DNA from: JADJLQ01 sp031417835
GTDB lineage: Bacteria > Bacteroidota > Bacteroidia > Chitinophagales > Saprospiraceae
Reading direction: 5' to 3'
DNA: 64,000 nt
NCBI GenBank assembly: GCA_031417835.1
Contig: JANOWJ010000125.1
Span: 25,351-89,350, forward strand
Shown: piece after piece, positions 54,913-63,960 of the stretch
Numbering within the stretch: position 1 is the stretch's first letter
Layout: each line of letters begins with the position of its first letter
Position numbers and translations under genes: made by a program
Notes under the pieces: generated by a model
What the model was told of the DNA's origin: nothing
Database searches by the model: none
The model's input: the letters and a program-made list of their open reading frames with translations, nothing else

Positions 54913-55515
54913 CTTTCAGCTTATTAATTTAAGTCATGTTCATGTGATTAGGTTAAGGTTTGGTTTAAGACCTTAGCTCAAACACAAGATACGCCATTGT
55001 TTTAAAATCTTGTTTAGAAAATGTCCTTTTAGAAAAATTGTTTACCCTTACCTCTAATAATAAGCATAGACTAGTCAAGTTCACATCAACTAGCAGAGTT
55101 ATATTATGGTAAAATCATTCTTCAAAAAAGAGTCATTTTAGTATTTCTGAATCTAAGTGTAACGGTTAAGAATAATGTTACAATAATTTTATTTACGCTT
55201 AATACCCAATTTAGTATAATTGCCCTTTTACGCTTAGTTAGTTTTTTATACAATACAAAAATAATATTACATAATAAATAAGTAATAACGATTAATATTC
55301 TTAAATTATATAATTATAAATATATTATACCGAATATTTCACGCTTTTAATCTTAACTCCTAAAGTATTTATTTGGACTTATCAGTAGTTGAAAACCGAC
55401 ATGATTCCCAGGTCAACACTATTTGGTTTTTATGGGTACACCTTAACAATTTCATTATTAATCACAGAGCTATTAGAAGCCTCATATACGCCTGATATGC
55501 TCCCAATGAAACCTG
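54913..55515. other. Long AT-rich intergenic region upstream of the cluster
   Basis: About 600 bases without a gene, very AT-rich. On the minus strand, TATTTTTG at 55263-55256 fits the -7 promoter pattern but is far from the antiterminator start. CCGAATATTTC at 55330-55340 is the inverse of an 11-bp sequence just before the XRE/S24 gene (58134-58144). The right edge carries the IS target site. Confidence 0.5.
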
Positions 55516-55523
55516 GGTAAACC
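55516..55523. repeat. IS target-site repeat GGTAAACC, copy 1
   Basis: The first of three identical 8-bp copies, directly left of IS copy 1. The 8-mer is itself nearly palindromic. Confidence 0.9.
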
Positions 55524-56799
55524 GTGTGTAAGACAAAATGCAGGAAATCCTTATATTTGGATAACCAAAAAAGAAAAGCATGGACAAAGAATCAAGAATT
55601 CAGTCCATTCTAAAAGCAGTAGAACAAGAAGTAACCCAATGGGTGAATGAAGAAGGAAAGGTGACGGATCCAATTCTCTATGAACACATGTTGTTGGAAA
55701 AAGCTTTCAATATAGGTAAGGTATTGATGCTCAGTGGTAATGGAAAAATCCCTAAGGACCGAAATGGTAAAAAAAAGTCCTTACGTGTTTTGGAAAAGTA
55801 GAATTAAAGAAGACCCATCCATTATGTCAGGGAACGAAGCTGTTTAAGATATCCCTAGCCTTACAAGAGTTGATTTGTTTTTTTGCACAAAGTTCTGTAT
55901 TTGAAGATGTATCGGAGATGTTTTAAAAATATTCCCAATTGAAGTATCTGCCAATCAAATTATACGCGTAAGTGAATGGTATGGGAAGCAAATCGATCCA
56001 ATTATAAAAGCCAATCAAAGGGAATATATTCCGGAACTACCGAGTAAGAAGCAAGAAGAAGAAACCACCTATGTGATGATGGATGGATCTATGGTATTTA
56101 CACGAGAAGACAAATGGAAGGAAATGAAACTGGGGAGAATATTTCATCATGGAGATAATATATATATCAGTACAAAACGAAAAGAAGTAATTCACTCTGT
56201 GTATGTATGTCACTTAGGCTCAATAGAAGAATTTTTTCCTAAACTAGAGAGGCATCTAACACCATATCATAATATGACATTTATTGGTGATGGCTCTAAG
56301 TGGATTTGGAACTTTGTTGAAAACAACTACCCAGGAGCTCGACAAATTTTAGATTTTCACCACGCCAAAGAAAAGTTAGAGCTGTTCGCTAAATGCCATT
56401 TTCGAAATCAAGAAAAAAAGAGCCAGTGGCCCAAAACGCAAAAAGAACTGCTACTAAGTGATCAAGTGATTGAAGTAATTAATCAACTCAAGGTCTTGAA
56501 ACCAAGATGCACAGAAGCAAAGAATTCAAAAGAAAATGCAATCTATTATTACACAGAACATGAAAATAGAATGATGTATAAAGCTTATACACAACTAAAG
56601 CTCCTTATTGGCTCTGGGCCCATTGAAGCTGCTCACAGAAAAGTCATCCAGCAAAGACTGAAACTTTCCGGCCAAAAATGGTCTATCCCAGGTGCTCAAG
56701 CTATTGCTAACCTTAGATGTTATAATTCCTCCAAAAATTGGAATATTATTAAAAATCTCCTGAGGTTGGCTGCTTAAACCTGCATTTTGTCTTACACAC
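55524..56799 (+). mobile_element. ISKra4-like insertion sequence, copy 1
   Basis: A complete element of 1276 bases with 21-bp perfect terminal inverted repeats (GTGTGTAAGACAAAATGCAGG at 55524 and its complement ending at 56799). It is flanked by GGTAAACC at 55516-55523 and 56800-56807. The two-frame transposase inside is of the ISKra4 kind. The second copy follows directly in the same orientation. Confidence 0.88.
55580..56777 (+). pseudogene. ISKra4-like transposase, copy 1, one frameshift
   Basis: A DDE-type transposase in two frames. The first frame (MDKESRIQSILKAVEQEVTQ, 73 codons) reaches the slippery heptamer A AAA AAG at about 55770. A -1 shift there would give KKVLTCFGKVELKKTHPLCQ and the rest of the protein, so programmed frameshifting is likely. 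A second break at about 55920 (T4 where T5 would restore the frame, MFLKIFPIEVSA) is probably damage or a sequence error. The last part has MMDGSMVF, the GDGSKWIWNFVENNYPGARQ and ILDFHHAKEKLE motifs, and the ending IGSGPIEAAHRKVIQQRLKL. Parts of the catalytic core are thus clear. Confidence 0.85.
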
Positions 56800-56807
56800 G
56801 GTAAACC
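56800..56807. repeat. IS target-site repeat GGTAAACC, copy 2
   Basis: The second 8-bp copy, shared between the right end of IS copy 1 and the left end of IS copy 2. Confidence 0.9.
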
Positions 56808-58086
56808 GGGTGTGTGACAAAATGCAGGAAAATACTAACTTTGGGTACCAAAACAATCAGGCATGGACAAACAAATAATTATGGAGTCCATCCTAAAAAC
56901 AGTAAAAAAAGAGATTACAGAATGGCTAGACGAGCATGACTCGATTACCGATCCATTTGAGTACGAAAAGAACCTATCGGAAAGGTCGCTGAGGATAGGT
57001 CGTAGTATGTTAGAAAATTCTTCGGGTAAAATTTCTAGAGACCGGAATGTTAAAAAAAATCTTGACGGTATTTGGCAGGGCCTCGCTGCTTAAGACGCAT
57101 ATGTTATGTCAGCATAAGGCGTTTAAAATTACGATGTATATGCAATCGATGATCTGTCTACTTGGCCAACAATCTGTATTTGAAAGTGGATCGAAAATGT
57201 TGAAGAAATTGCTGGGCCTTTCAGTAAGTGCAAAACAAATACAACGAGTAAGCGAGTGGTATGGAGGCCAAATAGATCCCCTAATACAATCGAATCATAT
57301 TCAGTTTATTCCCCAATTGCCAGTTCCTAAAGTACAAGATGAATTCACCTATACCATGATGGACGGATCCATGTTATGTACGGTTGAAAAAGAAAAATGG
57401 AAGGAGGTTAAATTAGCCAGGATCTTTCACGGAAGCCAAAACATTGGCATTCAAAAGAATAGAAATTATATAGCCCGATCAGTGTACATCAGTCATGTAG
57501 GGTCAATAGCTGGATTTTTCCCAAAATTGGAAAGGCATTTGGCCTTATTAAAAAGAAGCAAAAAAGTATTTATAGGAGATGGAGCAAAATGGATCTGGAA
57601 ATGGGTAGAAGATAATTATCCGGGAGCCATTCAAATATTAGATTACTACCATGCGATCGAAAAAATTGAGCTGCTGGCGAAACTGTATTTTACCCAAGAA
57701 GTGAAAAAGAAAGAATGGCTGGATCTTCAAAAGGAGTTATTATTTGACAACCAAGTACTAGAAGTCATTCAAAATATCCGCAACATACGTTCAAATAAAA
57801 AGGAAGTAAAAGAAGTAAAAAATAACGCGATCAACTACTATTTGGAAAATGAAGATAGAATGATGTATAAAACCTTTAGGGAAATGGGACTGTTGATAGG
57901 ATCCGGACCCATAGAATCAGCGCATCGAAATATCATACAGCAAAGACTCAAGTTATCAGGTCAAAAATGGTCAATTTCCGGTGCTCAATCCATTATAAAT
58001 CTTCGATGCTATGAGCAAAGTGGTGAGTGGAAATTGATAGAAAACTTGATAAAACTTGCCGCCTAAATCTGCATTTTGTCACACCC
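56808..58086 (+). mobile_element. ISKra4-like insertion sequence, copy 2
   Basis: An element of 1279 bases, related to but clearly diverged from copy 1. The ends are GGGTGTGTGACAAAATGCA on the left and the complement of GGGTGTGACAAAATGCA on the right, differing by a two-base TG. It is flanked by GGTAAACC at 56800-56807 and 58087-58094. Confidence 0.88.
56863..58066 (+). pseudogene. ISKra4-like transposase, copy 2, one frameshift
   Basis: The first frame (MDKQIIMESILKTVKKEITE) ends at 57093. The second (57047 onward) carries KILTVFGRASLLKTHMLCQH, MMDGSMLC, the core GDGAKWIWKWVEDNYPGAIQ, ILDYYHAIEKIELLAK and the end IGSGPIESAHRNIIQQRLKL. The two frames meet at an A8 run (57052-57059). By comparison with copy 1, an A9 run would place a -1 slip exactly as there, so one A seems missing. 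The core is otherwise intact, so it may be functional if the missing base is an error. Confidence 0.82.
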
Positions 58087-58094
58087 GGTAAACC
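58087..58094. repeat. IS target-site repeat GGTAAACC, copy 3
   Basis: The third 8-bp copy, right of IS copy 2 and only 55 bases before the XRE/S24 gene. Confidence 0.9.
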
Positions 58095-58123
58095 CCATCC
58101 ACACATATGTCGAATAATTATAT

Positions 58124-58131
58124 TATTTTTG
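58124..58131 (+). promoter_or_regulatory. Candidate -7 box of the XRE/S24 regulator
   Basis: TATTTTTG matches TAnnTTTG, 18 bases before the ATG. The sequence GAAATATTCGG follows at 58134-58144, between box and start, where a repressor could act on its own promoter. There is no clear -33 element. Confidence 0.4.
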
Positions 58132-58149
58132 ACGAAATATTCGGATATC

Positions 58150-58908
58150 ATGTTTGGAGACAATCTTAAATATTTAAGGGAGATCAAAAAAATCTCTCAA
58201 CAACAGGCAGCCGATGATCTTGGCCTTCCTCGGACCACTCTGGGTGATTATGAACGCAATCATACCGAGCCAAATATTACTATGCTATGTAAGATCGCAG
58301 CTTATTTTAGTGTAGCATTAGATGATCTTCTTAAGCATAAGATGTATCAGCTACAGGCTAAGTCGATGGACCGGGATTTTAAAGTATTAGCCATTACGGT
58401 TGATTCATCCAATCGGCAAAATATAGAGTTAGTCGATGTCAAAGCGGAAGCAGGTTATCTTAATTCGTTTCAAGATCCGCAATACATCAAGCAGTTGCCT
58501 AGGATACATATCCCCAAGATGAGCCAAGGTAGTTATAGGGCATTTGAAATTCATGGTGACTCTATGCTCCCGTTGGAAAGTGGATCTATCGTGATCGGAC
58601 AATATGTAGAAAAGATAAGCGACATCAAAAATGAACAACCGTATATCGTGATTCACCGATCTGAAGGCATCGTCTACAAGCGAGTCAAGGTACTCAAAGA
58701 CAAAAAAGAATTGCAGTTGAGCTCTGATAATAGTTTTTATGAGCCTTATACCCTACCCTTTCAGCAGGTCGGTGAAATCTGGCAATACAAAGCCCACATT
58801 GGATTTAATGATATGAAATCCAGTCTGGAGCGTATGGTCGATGACAGGATCTCTGATGTGCAGAAAAAAGTAAATCAGATCTATAAAAAAGTGGTGCAGG
58901 CAGGCTGA
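58150..58908 (+). CDS. XRE-type HTH/S24 (LexA/cI-like) regulator
   Basis: A 252-residue repressor-type protein. The N-terminal XRE helix-turn-helix is NLKYLREIKKISQQQAADDL with recognition helix PRTTLGDYERN. A linker leads to an Ala-Gly at about 101-102 (KAEAGYL), the typical autocleavage bond. The S24 peptidase domain has Ser138 in HGDSMLP and Lys177 in IVYKRVK. It could be an SOS-type or cI-like self-cleaving repressor. The frame is open to 58027, inside the IS, but family alignment fixes the ATG at 58150. No phage genes surround it. Before the IS insertions it would have been divergent to the antiterminator, making it a candidate regulator of the cluster (inference). Confidence 0.85.
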   Translation: MFGDNLKYLREIKKISQQQAADDLGLPRTTLGDYERNHTEPNITMLCKIAAYFSVALDDLLKHKMYQLQAKSMDRDFKVLAITVDSSNRQNIELVDVKAEAGYLNSFQDPQYIKQLPRIHIPKMSQGSYRAFEIHGDSMLPLESGSIVIGQYVEKISDIKNEQPYIVIHRSEGIVYKRVKVLKDKKELQLSSDNSFYEPYTLPFQQVGEIWQYKAHIGFNDMKSSLERMVDDRISDVQKKVNQIYKKVVQAG

Positions 58909-58979
58909 TGAAAAGGAATAAAACAATAAAATTCTTAAAATACCAAACCGTATAAAATCAGTATTTTAAACCCTGATAT

Positions 58980-60278
58980 ATGCGTACTTTTTTGTTATTC
59001 CTCTTATTTGCTTTTTGCCATCAGTCTTTGATGACAGCTCAGGTTAAAAAGAAACCTCGGACTCCAAAAAAGTCTACTGTACAAGTGACAGGTAAATGTA
59101 ATCGCAAAGCTGACTCCACTGAACTGCTCAAGTTTTATAAAGCGCTCAAAGGAGAAGAGTGGACGAAAAAATGGGACCTCCGCGCTACGATCGATACCTG
59201 GTACGGGGTAGGTCTGAATAAAGCGGGTTGTGTATCTGAGCTAATGATTTCAGATAACAATTTGGTGGGGTTTTTGCCGTCCATCAATATGCAAGGCCTG
59301 GTACAAATCTTGATCGATGACCAAAAAATATCAGGTACCCTGCCCTTGTTTAATAATCTGCCTAATCTAAGATCATTAGTCATAAAATCCATGGCACTCT
59401 CAGGTACTTTGCCCAATTTTGATAAGTACCCTGAATTGGAATATCTGGATATTTCATCACCACTCATCGGCGGCCCTATTCACAATTTTGATAAAATACC
59501 TCAGTTGCAAGAACTTTATTTAGAAGGTGATTTTATCGGAAGTATACCCAATTTTAATAAGCTATCTAAACTCACAAGTCTTGAAATCAGTGGTCCTAAG
59601 CTGAATGGCATGTTACCACTTTTTGATCGATTGCCACTACTCGCACACCTCGCAGTTACCAATACCAGCTTGGAAGGAAAAATACCTGACTATAATAATC
59701 TCCTACAGCTCAAGACAATTGATTTGGCGAATAACAAGTTTTCAGGGGACATACCTGCTTTTATAAAACAAATCAAACTGGAAAGTTTAACTCTAGCCAA
59801 TAATCACCTCAGCGGCAAAATACCTCCTTGGGAAGGGCTACAACAACTGACTGAACTGCAACTTCAAAATAACAAACTATCAGGTGGATTACCTGATTTT
59901 AATTTACCCAAATTGAAATCCCTTGTAATAAGTCAAAATCAATTGACCGGATCTATTCCAAATTTTAAATACCTGAAGGAGATTCGATCCATTGATATCA
60001 GTGAAAATTTATTGATCGGTTATATTCCTGACTTTAATCAAATCCCATGGGTGGAACAGCTGAGCCTGCATCATAACAATCTCACCGGTGTAGTGCCAGA
60101 CTTTGCCAAAATACCTAAGCTTTTGGTCTTAAAATTGAATGATAATAAACTCACTGGCAAAGTACCTGATTTTAAAAATTTGCCTGAGCTGATGACCTTG
60201 CATCTTCAAAATAATACATTTAAGGGGAAGGCGCCTAAGTTTAAAAAATTACCCAGCTTACGAGAATTTAATTATTAG
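58980..60278 (+). CDS. Exported leucine-rich-repeat protein
   Basis: A 432-residue protein with signal MRTFLLFLLFAFCHQSLMTAQ. The N-terminal cap contains DSTELLKFYKALKGEEWTKKWD and a WYGV segment, as in plant-like LRR proteins of this phylum. About 14 repeats of 22-24 residues follow, of the type L..L.L.NN.LSG.IPDF. The stop follows directly after the last repeat, and I see no T9SS sorting domain or C-terminal anchor. It is probably a surface or periplasmic binding protein. It starts 71 bases after the regulator. Confidence 0.85.
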   Translation: MRTFLLFLLFAFCHQSLMTAQVKKKPRTPKKSTVQVTGKCNRKADSTELLKFYKALKGEEWTKKWDLRATIDTWYGVGLNKAGCVSELMISDNNLVGFLPSINMQGLVQILIDDQKISGTLPLFNNLPNLRSLVIKSMALSGTLPNFDKYPELEYLDISSPLIGGPIHNFDKIPQLQELYLEGDFIGSIPNFNKLSKLTSLEISGPKLNGMLPLFDRLPLLAHLAVTNTSLEGKIPDYNNLLQLKTIDLANNKFSGDIPAFIKQIKLESLTLANNHLSGKIPPWEGLQQLTELQLQNNKLSGGLPDFNLPKLKSLVISQNQLTGSIPNFKYLKEIRSIDISENLLIGYIPDFNQIPWVEQLSLHHNNLTGVVPDFAKIPKLLVLKLNDNKLTGKVPDFKNLPELMTLHLQNNTFKGKAPKFKKLPSLREFNY

Positions 60279-60290
60279 AACCCAAATCTT

Positions 60291-61340
60291 TTATTCGGGC
60301 TTCAATAAAACTTTGATACAACCCTCTCGCTTTTTATCAAATATTTCATATCCACTTGCACCATCTTTCAAGGACATGCGATGTGTAAACAATGTATTTA
60401 ATTTGGATTTATACTGGCTAATTAGTGGCAACACTTGAGGCATAAGTGACCTTGAAGGGCATCGACCACTTTTATACGTGAGATTTTTATTGTAGACATC
60501 AGCAGGTTTGAATACAAAAGAATCAGTGGTATGTACACCTATTGTAGCTATGATGCCCCCAGGCCGGACAATATCAAAAGCCAGTTGTTGAGCAGATTCA
60601 TTGCCTACAGCTTCGATCACTGCATCGACACCTCTGCCTTGAGTCAATGAAAGGATGTGCGGTATGGTTTCAGGATTCACTTTAATAGGTATTCCTTCAT
60701 AAGATGATGCGCTCATCAATCGATCATCTACCACATCGAGAGCGTAAACAACTTTAGCCCCTAATATTTGAGCACCCAATATCGCCATCAAACCTACAGG
60801 GCCACAACCAATCACTGCAACACTGGCTTCTGGAGAGATATCACACAATAGCGCACCATAGTAGCCGGTAGTAAAAATATCGCCAGCTAATAGAGCTTGT
60901 TCAGGTAATAAATCATAAGCCGAATAATGTATCAATGTAGAATCCGCCATCGGAACCCGGACATACTCTGCTTGACCTCCCTGAAGGCCTAAACCATTTT
61001 CTCGCCACCCATAAATTTGATTTTTTTCACACCGTGCACTTAAGTCCTTGAGACAATAAAAGCATTGACCACAAGCTGTCGTAAATGAGCTGACTACCTG
61101 ATCTCCGAGCTTGATATGTTTTACTTCTTTACCAAGTTCAATCACTTCACCAGTAAATTCATGACCCATCGCCGTATGTAGATCGATCCCCTGCTCACGA
61201 CCATGATAAATATGCAAGTCTGATCCGCAAATCGCACAACAATCTACCTTGACAATCACATCCATCTCTTGCTCGATATGAGGATCTGGAATGGACTCAT
61301 AGGAGATGGATTGTATGCCAGTAAAGGTGAGTGCTTTCAT
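60291..61340 (-). CDS. Zinc-dependent medium-chain alcohol dehydrogenase
   Basis: A 349-residue MDR-superfamily dehydrogenase. Catalytic zinc ligands are in CAICGSDLHIYHG (Cys) and GHEFTGEVIELG (His, Glu). The structural zinc lobe CGQCFYCLKDLSARC is complete. The Rossmann motif VAVIGCGPVGLMAILGAQ is in the C-terminal half. Relatives oxidise alcohols, threonine or sorbitol-like sugars; the substrate is not assignable. Its gene is convergent with the LRR gene and divergent from a Gfo/Idh/MocA gene. Confidence 0.92.
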   Translation of the reverse strand: MKALTFTGIQSISYESIPDPHIEQEMDVIVKVDCCAICGSDLHIYHGREQGIDLHTAMGHEFTGEVIELGKEVKHIKLGDQVVSSFTTACGQCFYCLKDLSARCEKNQIYGWRENGLGLQGGQAEYVRVPMADSTLIHYSAYDLLPEQALLAGDIFTTGYYGALLCDISPEASVAVIGCGPVGLMAILGAQILGAKVVYALDVVDDRLMSASSYEGIPIKVNPETIPHILSLTQGRGVDAVIEAVGNESAQQLAFDIVRPGGIIATIGVHTTDSFVFKPADVYNKNLTYKSGRCPSRSLMPQVLPLISQYKSKLNTLFTHRMSLKDGASGYEIFDKKREGCIKVLLKPE

Positions 61341-61476
61341 GCGTCAGAGCATTGATATTAACTGAATATCCTACTTATATTATTAATTTATCCTTATAAA
61401 ATCAAGAACATGAATGCTAAAGTAACATTAAGCTATAAATAATGCCTTATATTAGCCCTCCAACATTCAATATATC

Positions 61477-62790
61477 ATGGTCAATAGAAGAAAATTTATC
61501 AAACAATCCTCGGCTTTTGCGGGTATCTCTATTTTACCTTATCCAATTTTTGGAAAACTTGCCCCTTCCAATAAGGTCACGATTGCTGTAGCAGGAGTTA
61601 ATAGCCGGGGATCATGGTTGGCAGAATATTTCGCCAAAATAGAAAATGTTGATGTGGCTTATATCTGTGATGTAGAAGATAAAGCGATCACTAATGGCAT
61701 CAAAGCTCTGTCATTCACAGGCAAAACACCAACGGTTGTAAAAGATATCCGTAAGCTAGTAGCATTAAAAGATCTAGATGCAGTGGCCATTGCTATGCCG
61801 GATCATTGGCATGCCCCGGCGGCTGTATTGGGCGTCACTAACGGTAAACATGTATTTGTAGAAAAGCCGTGCGGCTATAATCCTGCAGAAGGAGAAATGT
61901 TGACCTTGGCATCCAAAAAATATAAACCACTCATACAAATGGGTAATCAACGCCGATCTTACCCTACGTTACAAGAAGCTGTTAAAAAAGTACGCGAAGG
62001 GCTTATAGGCAATCCATATTTTGCTAAAACCTGGTACACCAATAAACGTAAACCGATCGGAGTAGGTAAAGTAGTACCAGTACCAAATACATTAGATTTT
62101 GATTTGTGGCAAGGCCCAGCTCCGCGGAAGACCTATAAAGACAATTTAGTCCATTACAATTGGCACTGGTTTTGGCACTGGGGTACTGGAGAAGCCTGTA
62201 ATAATGGTACCCACGAAGTGGATTGTGCCCGTTGGTTTTTAGGCGTCGACTATCCCACTAAAGTAAGTTCGACTGGCGGTCGTTATGCCTTTAAAGATGA
62301 TTGGCAGACTCCAGATACTCAAGTAGCCGGTTGGGAATTTGGTGGCGGCAAAGCAATATCCTGGGAAGGTCGAAGCTGTAATGATTACCGGATAGAAGAT
62401 AGTGGTCGCGGCTTCATCATACATGGAGACAAAGGTACCTTGGTCAACGATGGTGCTGGATCATACAAAGTATTTGATCTGGACAATAAACTCATCGAAA
62501 CAGTCGATGCCAACGTGGTCGCAGACGCTTCCAATAAAGTAAGTCCTGCAGCAGAACTGGACAAACTACATCTCATCAATTTTGTTGAGGCGATCAGAGG
62601 GAACGCAACCCTTAATTCACCTGTGGCCGAAGCATCCAAAAGCGTCTTATTATGTCATTTGGCTAATATCGCCCAGCGTACAGGGCGTACTTTAAATTGT
62701 GATCCTACCAATGGACATATCAAAAATGATCTTACTGCGATGGCTCTGTGGAAGAGGAGTTATGAGAAAGGATGGGCTCCGATAGTGTAA
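61477..62790 (+). CDS. Gfo/Idh/MocA-family oxidoreductase with Tat signal
   Basis: A 437-residue NAD(P)-binding oxidoreductase with N-terminal VNRRKFIKQSSAFAGISIL (twin-arginine type). The Rossmann region is VTIAVAGVNSRGSWLAEYF, and HVFVEKPCGYN is the EKP motif. The C-terminal domain carries W/H-rich segments (HYNWHWFWHWGTGEACNNGT, then HEVDCARWFLGV) that resemble glycan-acting periplasmic members. It shares domain layout with the protein at 25489-26805 but differs strongly in sequence. Substrate unknown. It is transcribed divergently from the dehydrogenase. Confidence 0.9.
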   Translation: MVNRRKFIKQSSAFAGISILPYPIFGKLAPSNKVTIAVAGVNSRGSWLAEYFAKIENVDVAYICDVEDKAITNGIKALSFTGKTPTVVKDIRKLVALKDLDAVAIAMPDHWHAPAAVLGVTNGKHVFVEKPCGYNPAEGEMLTLASKKYKPLIQMGNQRRSYPTLQEAVKKVREGLIGNPYFAKTWYTNKRKPIGVGKVVPVPNTLDFDLWQGPAPRKTYKDNLVHYNWHWFWHWGTGEACNNGTHEVDCARWFLGVDYPTKVSSTGGRYAFKDDWQTPDTQVAGWEFGGGKAISWEGRSCNDYRIEDSGRGFIIHGDKGTLVNDGAGSYKVFDLDNKLIETVDANVVADASNKVSPAAELDKLHLINFVEAIRGNATLNSPVAEASKSVLLCHLANIAQRTGRTLNCDPTNGHIKNDLTAMALWKRSYEKGWAPIV

Positions 62791-62806
62791 CATGCTCTTG
62801 GGAAGA

Positions 62807-62872
62807 TTGACAATGTACGATAACAATGTACAATGTACGATGTTGTGTAGCAATGTACGATGTATGATGGAC
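62807..62872. repeat. CAATGTACGAT intergenic repeats
   Basis: Four close copies of (A)CAATGTACGATG with degenerate variants, between two convergent genes. Similar short TTGACAATT-type repeats lie near 16170-16190 and 21655-21690. They look like dispersed intergenic sequence; no hairpin is evident. Confidence 0.65.
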
Positions 62873-62926
62873 TAGTCGATGGACAAAGGATCTTGTATCT
62901 TTTTCCTAGCTACTAGATATCGCTAT

Positions 62927-63718
62927 CTAATCAAGAATCACATCGCCGATACCAAAGCTATAGGTTGACCAAAAACTTTCCCAATCACTATCTTGTCTGT
63001 CAGGGCAAGGAATCATATGTGTAGCATGGATAAACCAGTCTCCATTTCGCTTTAGTTTGAATTTGCAGATTCCTGCGTCATCTGTCCTAGAATAGGCCAC
63101 CGTCGCGGGTTTATTGCCAATTCTATTTCGAGCAGTTATTATTTTTTGCGTCAATGTTTTTCCTTGAAATAGCACTTTCGCTTTAATCCAATCACCGGTA
63201 CGCAATGTATATGGATTGTCTAACAAGATGATTTCAAACTGATGGCCCACGATAGTTCGGAAAATCGTATCATTCAAAGATTTTCCACTTTGTACAAGTC
63301 CTTTGATATATCGGGTATACCGCTCTGATTGTTCAGCCCTCCGTAATAGTTATATTCTCAATATTGTCTTCTTTTAGATAGGCCTTAAACTTATCCTTGG
63401 CCAGCGATATACGTGCATAATCTCTTACCATATGAATCAAACCCAAAGCTGAAAAATTAACATCGATATCCAAAATGGGAATGGCTCCGTCATTGTACCG
63501 GGATTCGAGGTCGATGTGACCGTTTTCATTGATTAATTCAAACCTTTTAGTGATTGCCTTTTGAAGTGGTCGTTCCCATTCAATATTGAAACGATCTGCC
63601 ACAAATAAGTGCAATTCTAGCTTCTCACCTTTTTTGACTACATAATTATCTGCGATCAATATGTATTCATGAGCAAATACAGATAACCCGAAAAATAAGG
63701 CAAATAGAAATACAACGT
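62927..63718 (-). pseudogene. DUF4198-like exported protein gene, frameshifted
   Basis: Two adjacent frames make up one DUF4198/CbiK-like protein. The first, with a signal-like VVFLFALFFGLSVFAHEYIL, continues ADNYVVKKGEKLELHLFVAD and stops after ENITITEG at 63333. The second continues in another frame as QSERYTRYIKGLV, DTIFRTIVGHQFEIILLDNP, DDAGICKFKLKRNGDWFIHA and DWESFWSTYSFGI. The shift lies at a G3 run near 63336-63340, where G2 would give a continuous frame. No ATG is evident at the 5' end, so the start is uncertain. The family is often linked to metal (nickel or cobalt) uptake, but that is general knowledge, not shown here. Confidence 0.78.
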
Positions 63719-63960
63719 TGCTTCTCCTGACTATGCAATTTAAACGGATTGATACTAAAAAGAGTTAAGCTTGATATACTTACTAAACTTGAAGGATAAC
63801 AATCCATAAATACAAAGAATAGTAGAAGGTGCAACAACCTCTATCTGTACGTTAATTTAAACCGTAAACATGCAATAGGAATTGAAAAATAGTAATAAAA
63901 AGTCTTACTTTTAGAGTGGAAACCAATAAGAATATTTAATTAACAAAACTCACTCAAAAG

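Noticed and set aside
55516..58094. Composite transposon made of the two IS copies
   Set aside because: The copies are separated only by an 8-bp target repeat, so there is no cargo between them.
58087..58908. Prophage, suggested by the XRE/S24 cI-like repressor
   Set aside because: No integrase, terminase, capsid, tail or lysis genes are near; the repressor-type gene stands among chromosomal genes.
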